Part shown: positions 14,499 to 19,861 of the stretch, piece by piece | Layout: each line of letters starts with the position of its first letter | Numbering within the stretch: position 1 is the stretch's first letter | DNA from: Chitinophagaceae bacterium | Lineage (GTDB): Bacteria > Bacteroidota > Bacteroidia > Chitinophagales > Chitinophagaceae | Length of the DNA: 19,861 bases | Assembly (NCBI GenBank): GCA_021323155.1 | Contig: JAJTCI010000013.1 | Location: forward strand, 1 to 19,861 | Direction: 5' to 3' | Translations under genes and position numbers: made by a program | The notes under the pieces: generated by a model | Database searches by the model: none | Told to the model about the DNA's origin: nothing | Seen by the model: the letters and a program-made list of their open reading frames with translations, nothing else

Positions 14499-15521
14499 CT
14501 ACCAGATATTGCGCGGGCACCAGTCGCCGTATTTGTTTCCCAGGAGGAAACCGATAACGATCTCGTGGCTGCCTTTGCTTACCAGGTTCAGTCGGGATGT
14601 TGTATAATCGTAAGCGTAACCAACGTTCATAGTGCTGTTCATATTCAATCCCACCATAGCGGAGAAACCGTCCTGCAGGCGGTAGCTCAATCCACCCCAC
14701 AGCAGGTCCTGGTATTGCAGCTTCGCGTTCAGGTCAACACCGATTGGCATTGGATTTATATAACGGATCGTTGCCGATGGCAACAGGGAAATATCGTCAT
14801 TCAGGAACATTCGGTAGCCCGCGGAAAGAAAGAGATGCGGTACCAGTTTGCCACCTGCAAGCTTCACTGTGTCTTCCGCGAAGCTCAGTTTGGAAGGAAT
14901 GATGTTCTGCGCTGCAAGACCCACGAAATAGTTAGACGAGTACATCCATAACCCGGCAGAGATATCCGGGCGCAGTTTGTTCAGGTACCCGCTTCCCGCT
15001 ACGGCAGGATCAACCTGTACATCGCCCCAAACCAGCTTGCTGGCGTTCAATGTCATATTCTGTACTCCTGCAGAGAGACCTGCGGAAAGGCTTGTTCTTT
15101 CAGAAATGCCTAGGTGGTAAGCATAGGTGGCCGCTACGGAGAACCTGTTCAATGGACCTGTCCGGTCGTTCAGCATTGTGAACCCGATGCCATGATGCGG
15201 ATCGGCCGCGGTATAATCCTGCCAGTATGCCTTTCCCCTTGGGTTCTCACCCGGTGCATGGAATGTGGTTGGGGTTTCCCGCTCATAACTGCTTTTAGTC
15301 AAAGGCCCGTGGATCGTAACGTAAGTGGTTACCGGCGCGCCGTCCAGTCCCACCCACTGGTGGCGATGGCTCAGCTTCACATCAGTGTAATTCTCAATAC
15401 CCGCAACGGCAGGATTGATGATATAGTTATTGAGAATGTATTGAGTGTAATGTGGACGTTGTTGAGCGGTCGCGGTTAACACAAGCCCTAACGCAGCAGA
15501 TACGAGTAGCTTTTTCATCAT
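14499..15521 (-). CDS. PorP/SprF family type IX secretion outer-membrane protein
   Basis: A 340-aa outer-membrane protein. MMKKLLVSAALGLVLTATAQ is a signal peptide, followed by the family hallmark RPHYTQYILNNYIINPAVAG, then many amphipathic strands (GIGFTMLNDRTGPLNRFSVA, TSLSAGLSAGVQNMTL, LSAGYRMFLNDDISLLPS, MVGLNMNSTMNVGYAYDYT) that form a beta-barrel. PorP/SprF proteins work with the T9SS; SprF is needed for secretion of the giant adhesin SprB in Flavobacterium johnsoniae. This gene lies 177 bp downstream of, and on the same strand as, a giant type B T9SS substrate, so it is probably that protein's dedicated partner. A terminator follows. The intergenic gap contains a small inverted repeat (GAAAAC-GTT-GTTTTC, 15598-15612) but no clear promoter. 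Confidence 0.93.
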   Translation of the reverse strand: MMKKLLVSAALGLVLTATAQQRPHYTQYILNNYIINPAVAGIENYTDVKLSHRHQWVGLDGAPVTTYVTIHGPLTKSSYERETPTTFHAPGENPRGKAYWQDYTAADPHHGIGFTMLNDRTGPLNRFSVAATYAYHLGISERTSLSAGLSAGVQNMTLNASKLVWGDVQVDPAVAGSGYLNKLRPDISAGLWMYSSNYFVGLAAQNIIPSKLSFAEDTVKLAGGKLVPHLFLSAGYRMFLNDDISLLPSATIRYINPMPIGVDLNAKLQYQDLLWGGLSYRLQDGFSAMVGLNMNSTMNVGYAYDYTTSRLNLVSKGSHEIVIGFLLGNKYGDWCPRNIW

Positions 15522-15698
15522 CAGTTATTAGAATTGGCAATTTACATCAAAAAACAAAATACTGCTTACCCAATTTTGGGGGCATGTCCTGGTGTAGGAA
15601 AACGTTGTTTTCACAGGGTTTATTGCTTTAAAGTGAATTTTATTGAAGCGCTCATCTGTTACAAATCCTCATCTGTAGCTCCCTGTTTTTCAACCGGT

Positions 15699-18600
15699 TT
15701 ATTTCAACAGCATTACAGAGCCTGTCATGGGCTTCCTTCCGTTCTTAGGGTCGATCACATAGTAATACACCCCAACCGGTAATTCCTTGCCGTTGATGGT
15801 CCCGTTCCAGGGTTTGGTATACCCTTCTGAAAAGAAGACTTTCCTGCCGAAACGATCGAACACCTCCACCGTGCAACCAGGGTAAGACTCCAGGTATTGG
15901 ATGACCCATGTATCGTGGATCCCGTCCTTGTTGGGAGAAAAAACATTCGGCACCGCCGGCGCACGCAACACTTTTACAAACACCTCGTCATACATGGCAC
16001 AACCGCCGGCTCCTGTTACCGTGACCCGGTACAACTGGTCCTCGCCCGGTGTAAACCTGGGATTCCTGACCATAGGGCTGTCCAGGTATAAACCTGGGGT
16101 CCACTGGTAGGTCAACCCGTTTCCTGATACCGTAGGATTGAGCACCGCAGACCCGCCTTCCAGCACGAACAGGTCCGGGCCGGCGTTAACGGTTGGATAT
16201 GCATACACAACCACTGGCTGCTCCATCGTATCGCTCACGCAGCCTTTATCGTTGTAGATCCACAACGAAACATCAAAGGTGCCCGCTGCGCTGTAATTCT
16301 TAGAAGGATTTTGAATCGCCGACGATGCCCCATCTCCAAACCGCCAGTTCCACTGCGTCACCGCTCCCCCATTCCCACTGCTGGCGTCGGTAAAACTGAA
16401 TGGATCACCCAGGCAGACCGAAGCAGGTGAAAAATTAAAGTCCGCTGATGGCTGCGGGTAGATCGTATTGATCGACCTGGTGGCTGAGTCCACACACCCG
16501 GCGCCCGACGTCACGCGCAGCTTCACCTGGTATGGACCGGTCGCGGAATACTGGTGTACCGGGTTCTTTTGCGTGGATGGATTGGGATTGAATGGATCGC
16601 CAAAGTTCCAGAGATAGGAGAAGCTGGCTTCTGTTCCATCAGGTATTGTGGAAGAATCAGTGAACGTGCCCTTGCCATCCGGCAAACAGATCGAGGGTAT
16701 CCCGAAATTCACGCGGGGGAGGTGATTCAGTATAAGCGTTTTACTGGTGATGCTGCTGACGCACCCGCTATCGGTGGTCACGCGCAATGTGGCGATATAG
16801 TTTCCGGCAAGGGTATAGGTATTGAGAAATGGGGAGTTGTTGTTCTTTGTAACCGAATTGCCGTCGCCCGAACTCCATTGCCAGCTCGTAATGTTGCTGA
16901 AATTGGCCACCGAGCTATCGGTGAAGGTCACCACGTTCTTCTCGCACAGCGGGCCGCTCACACCGAATTTCGCCCCGGGCGAAGGCCATACCGTGATCGT
17001 ATTCTGAACCGAGTCACGGCATCCCATGTTGGAAACAAAAAGGTATTGCATTGTGTGCGTACCGACTCCCGCAATGTTGGGATTGAATACACCTGCTGAG
17101 GTAACACCGGTCCCACTATAACTGAAATTACCCGGTACGCCGCCGGTCTCGGAACCTTGGGTCATCGGGCGGGTCGTAGCATCGTGGCAGATGCCTGGTA
17201 TAGTGATAAACTGCGTCTTCGGACTGGCATTGACCGTAACATCCTGTTCGGAAATATCGGTACAGGTTCCACCGGAATAAGCTACCACCCGTATCCTGTA
17301 GGTCTTTGTAAGTGGTTGCTGGAAATCGGTATAGCGATGCGTGTATGTCTTGTTGAAATAAGGCACGTCGTCGATTTCTTTTTGCGTGGGGTTGTTCAGT
17401 AAGTCCCAATATATCTCCAGTTTCGTTACATCACCCGGTGAAACGGTCGAGGTGTTTTTGATCACCACGTCCCGGTTGCTGCATAACCCGGCTGCATCTT
17501 CTACGGTGAAGGCCGCGTTCGGGAACGACCCATTCACTGTAAAGGTTTTGGCGATCGAATCGATACACCCATGAATCGAGGTCACCTTCACCGACGCGGT
17601 ATAACTACCCACGGCCGTGTATTTATGGACAGGATTTTTAACTGTGGATGTATTAGGATTAGGAGCGGTCGCATTCGCGTCGCCGAAATTCCATAGATAA
17701 GTGAATGAACTATCCGTGCCGTCACCGATATAACTGCTGTCAACGAACTGGGCGTAGCTATCGCTCAGGCATACTTCCGGAAGAATATAGTTGGCTTTCG
17801 GCTGGCTGCGGACAAGCACTGATTGGATCAGCGTGTCGCTTTTACATCCCTTACTACTCATCACAGCCAGTTTCACCTGGTAGTTCCCGGCCGTGTCAAA
17901 CGTATGCGTGAACGGAGCGGGAGTAGCCAGGTTGCTGGTATTGCCATCGTTGAAATTCCAATGCCAGTTGGTGAGTGTACCCACGTTTGGTACCGATTGA
18001 TCGGTAAATGTGATCTGCTTCGTTTCGCAAACAGGAGACGAATTATTGAACATCACGGTGGGCAATGGATTCACGATGGTTGACCGCGTCATAGTATCGC
18101 TGATGCATCCTTTGTCGCTGTATACATACAGGCTCACGCTGAACGTATCCGCGGTAGCATAGAGATGGCCGGGATCGGGAATGGTATCCGTGCCGCCGTC
18201 ACCAAAACTCCAGCGCCACCTGGTGATGGACTGTCCCACAGCACTGCTGGTGTTTACAAAATATGTGGTGTCCCTGAGGCATACTTCCGCAGGAACAGTA
18301 AAATCCGCATGCGGCTGTGCGTAGATGGTGTTGATCGTTTTGGTAAGGTCTTTAACGCAACCCGCGTTCGACGTAGCTGTGAGCTTAATGGTAAATGGCC
18401 CGGTCGCGGTATACTGGTGCGTTCCATTGGTCAACGTAGATGTGCCGCCATCACTGAATTCCCAGAGATAGCTTACCTGCGATCCAGTTCCATTGCTGAT
18501 GGTCGTTTGGTTGACGAAAATTGCACTGCCGGCAGGCAAACACACTACCGATGGAATATCAAAATCAACAACGGGGTAAGGCGACACCACGATCGGGTAA

Positions 18601-19861
18601 CTATACACGATGCTCTTGCACCCCGTATTGCTCTCCACCTGTAGCGTTACGTTGTACGTGCCCGCGGAATAAGATTGTGTGACCGGTGCGTTGTTTGTAT
18701 TTGTCACCGTATTGCCATTGCCAAAATCCCAGTACCACTTTACGATGCTGCCGGTACCGATCGTCGAGGAATCGGTGAAGGTGAGCGTACTCCCAACGCA
18801 TCGTGGTGAGTCAATGCCGAATTTCGCCACCGGCGCGGGTGTAACGGTAAAGGTCTTGGTGGTATCGGTAATACAACCGATATCGGTGATCGCGGTGAGC
18901 TTTACATTATAGGTGCCTGGCGCCGTATAGTTCTTTACCGGGTTCTTGACCGTTGCGTTCGTCGCGTCGCCAAACTCCCATAACCAGGAATTGACGGTCC
19001 GGCCGTTACCATTAGTAGCATCTGTGAACTGTGCCTGGTCGGTTATACAACCGGAGTGCGTAACACTCCAGTCCGCCACAGGCTTTGGGTAGACCACCAC
19101 GTCGTAATTGATCTCCTGGTCGCCACTGCAACCGTCCGGCGTTGGGTTATTTACCAATACCTTGATCGGGTAAGTGCCCGGTGCGGAGAATGTATAATTA
19201 CCCACCAGTTTGTAAACGTATAGGGTCTTGCCGTCCCTGGTGAACGTACTATCGGCAGGTACCGTTGTCGAGCCCACCGGTGGATTGACCACCACCGAAT
19301 CATTAGGTGAAAGACCAGGGTGCTTATTGAAATCCCATTTGATCTTCACCGCCTCGTATGGCAGGGTGATCGAAAACTTAAAAGGGGCTCCTACACAGGT
19401 TGCGGGAAAGTTCACTGTCGCATATTGATTCTGCAGCGTGATATACTGGTACAGGTCGATGATATTCGTACCAGCGTTATATCCATACGACTCAACGGTA
19501 CCCATCCCATATGCCAGCGCGATAAAGCCACTGTCGGCGGTGATGCGGTGCGACGGGTTGGTAAGTGTAGACGCGGTTACATTCTGCTGGATATACGAAT
19601 AACCGGAGGTGCCGATGGGAATAAATGTTGCCGTGGGGGGCAAACCGTCGATGCGCAGGCTGGCCGTGGCATTGCTCTTCATGATGATGGTGAAGAAGTG
19701 CTTTGATATATTGGTATTTGGCGGTGTAAGGTTATTCCGTGCGGACACTACTGTCACGTCATTCAGCGTTTGCTCGATGGGATTGATGATGATCATCTCC
19801 GGGTCTCCGGGGTATGGAGCTCCTGTCCCGGTGCCACCGCCGTTCCGGGAATCGCAGGTTT
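15699..19861 (-). CDS. Giant PKD-repeat protein with type B T9SS C-terminal domain (5' end beyond the window)
   Basis: The frame is open from the right edge to a TAA at 15701-15699. About 1,386 residues are visible; the Met at 19796-19794 is internal, because the 21 codons upstream are open and continue in the same Gly/Pro/Thr-rich style. Counting from that Met, about 237 residues of a less regular N-terminal region are followed by eleven Ig/PKD-like modules (238-1200) of 81-100 residues. Most have VC near the start, WxFGDG in the middle and GC near the end. A further Ig-like module follows (1201-1278). The last 86 residues (PNVFSPNKDGIHDTW to VGVYYYVIDPKNG) are the gliding-motility/CHU_C type B sorting domain recognised by the T9SS. 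It is probably a secreted or surface-bound adhesin; ligand unknown. Confidence 0.94.
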   Translation of the reverse strand, partial: TCDSRNGGGTGTGAPYPGDPEMIIINPIEQTLNDVTVVSARNNLTPPNTNISKHFFTIIMKSNATASLRIDGLPPTATFIPIGTSGYSYIQQNVTASTLTNPSHRITADSGFIALAYGMGTVESYGYNAGTNIIDLYQYITLQNQYATVNFPATCVGAPFKFSITLPYEAVKIKWDFNKHPGLSPNDSVVVNPPVGSTTVPADSTFTRDGKTLYVYKLVGNYTFSAPGTYPIKVLVNNPTPDGCSGDQEINYDVVVYPKPVADWSVTHSGCITDQAQFTDATNGNGRTVNSWLWEFGDATNATVKNPVKNYTAPGTYNVKLTAITDIGCITDTTKTFTVTPAPVAKFGIDSPRCVGSTLTFTDSSTIGTGSIVKWYWDFGNGNTVTNTNNAPVTQSYSAGTYNVTLQVESNTGCKSIVYSYPIVVSPYPVVDFDIPSVVCLPAGSAIFVNQTTISNGTGSQVSYLWEFSDGGTSTLTNGTHQYTATGPFTIKLTATSNAGCVKDLTKTINTIYAQPHADFTVPAEVCLRDTTYFVNTSSAVGQSITRWRWSFGDGGTDTIPDPGHLYATADTFSVSLYVYSDKGCISDTMTRSTIVNPLPTVMFNNSSPVCETKQITFTDQSVPNVGTLTNWHWNFNDGNTSNLATPAPFTHTFDTAGNYQVKLAVMSSKGCKSDTLIQSVLVRSQPKANYILPEVCLSDSYAQFVDSSYIGDGTDSSFTYLWNFGDANATAPNPNTSTVKNPVHKYTAVGSYTASVKVTSIHGCIDSIAKTFTVNGSFPNAAFTVEDAAGLCSNRDVVIKNTSTVSPGDVTKLEIYWDLLNNPTQKEIDDVPYFNKTYTHRYTDFQQPLTKTYRIRVVAYSGGTCTDISEQDVTVNASPKTQFITIPGICHDATTRPMTQGSETGGVPGNFSYSGTGVTSAGVFNPNIAGVGTHTMQYLFVSNMGCRDSVQNTITVWPSPGAKFGVSGPLCEKNVVTFTDSSVANFSNITSWQWSSGDGNSVTKNNNSPFLNTYTLAGNYIATLRVTTDSGCVSSITSKTLILNHLPRVNFGIPSICLPDGKGTFTDSSTIPDGTEASFSYLWNFGDPFNPNPSTQKNPVHQYSATGPYQVKLRVTSGAGCVDSATRSINTIYPQPSADFNFSPASVCLGDPFSFTDASSGNGGAVTQWNWRFGDGASSAIQNPSKNYSAAGTFDVSLWIYNDKGCVSDTMEQPVVVYAYPTVNAGPDLFVLEGGSAVLNPTVSGNGLTYQWTPGLYLDSPMVRNPRFTPGEDQLYRVTVTGAGGCAMYDEVFVKVLRAPAVPNVFSPNKDGIHDTWVIQYLESYPGCTVEVFDRFGRKVFFSEGYTKPWNGTINGKELPVGVYYYVIDPKNGRKPMTGSVMLLK
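16197..19085 (-). repeat. Tandem PKD-like module array
   Basis: Eleven coding repeats of about 245-300 bp. At protein level modules 2-3-4, 5-6 and 9-10-11 resemble one another in order, which suggests that blocks of two or three modules were duplicated together. Module 8 lacks the WxFGDG motif and reads FSYSGTGVTSAGVFNPNIAGVGTH across two successive strands; it is a different Ig-like type. Confidence 0.8.

Noticed and set aside
15651..15676. Direct repeat CTCATCTGT twice, 17 bp apart, below the giant gene
   Set aside because: It is short, has only two copies and is not linked to a promoter or a gene end, so chance is a sufficient explanation.
19794..19796. ATG at 19796 as the true start of the PKD protein
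   Set aside because: The frame stays open to the right edge with similar composition and no signal peptide follows this Met, so it is internal.

Overview
The window looks like a chromosomal segment from a Bacteroidota bacterium, most likely the Chitinophagaceae or a close relative (family placement is inference). Direct support is a PorP/SprF outer-membrane protein next to a very large PKD-repeat protein with a type B C-terminal sorting domain for the type IX secretion system (T9SS), a BlaI/M56 pair, DUF2279 and large secreted TPR proteins, and start codons without a clear Shine-Dalgarno sequence. GC content is moderate. I see no rRNA, tRNA, CRISPR array, prophage or transposase.

Layout. 1-2669 (-) is most of a secreted TPR protein whose 3' end lies beyond the left edge. 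2901-3741 (+) is a two-gene operon, DoxX-like membrane protein then hotdog thioesterase, which meets tail to tail an uncharacterised 187-aa gene (3734-4297, -). 4413-6191 (-) is a GH15 glucoamylase/trehalase-type hydrolase, divergent from a small predicted outer-membrane barrel protein (6282-6905, +). 6961-7620 (-) is protein-L-isoaspartate methyltransferase, and 7754-9472 (-) is a phosphoglucomutase/phosphomannomutase with its own terminator. 9563-10639 (+) is a DUF2279 protein. 10742-13335 (+) is a BlaI-type repressor and an M56 metallopeptidase, preceded by two inverted-repeat operators and followed by a strong terminator. 13487-14041 (-) is a HEAT-like helical-repeat protein. 14042-14498 has no gene but holds a five-copy 11-bp tandem repeat, several competing hairpins and a terminator. 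14499-15521 (-) is PorP/SprF, and 15699 to the right edge (-) is the giant PKD/T9SS type B protein, whose 5' end is outside the window.

How genes work together. The last two genes form a secretion pair: the large adhesin-like protein is the probable T9SS cargo and the PorP/SprF protein its probable outer-membrane partner. The BlaI/M56 genes form a self-contained sensor-protease/repressor switch, but the sensor lacks a penicillin-binding domain and instead ends in a lysine-rich, five-cysteine tail, so its signal is unknown. The GH15 enzyme and phosphoglucomutase are both carbohydrate enzymes but lie in separate transcription units. Most remaining genes are housekeeping or uncharacterised.

No complete, clearly new system is evident. 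The best leads are the unusual BlaI/M56 module with its two operators, the 11-bp array and hairpin cluster in the 14.0-14.5 kb gap, and the supra-modular duplication inside the PKD protein.
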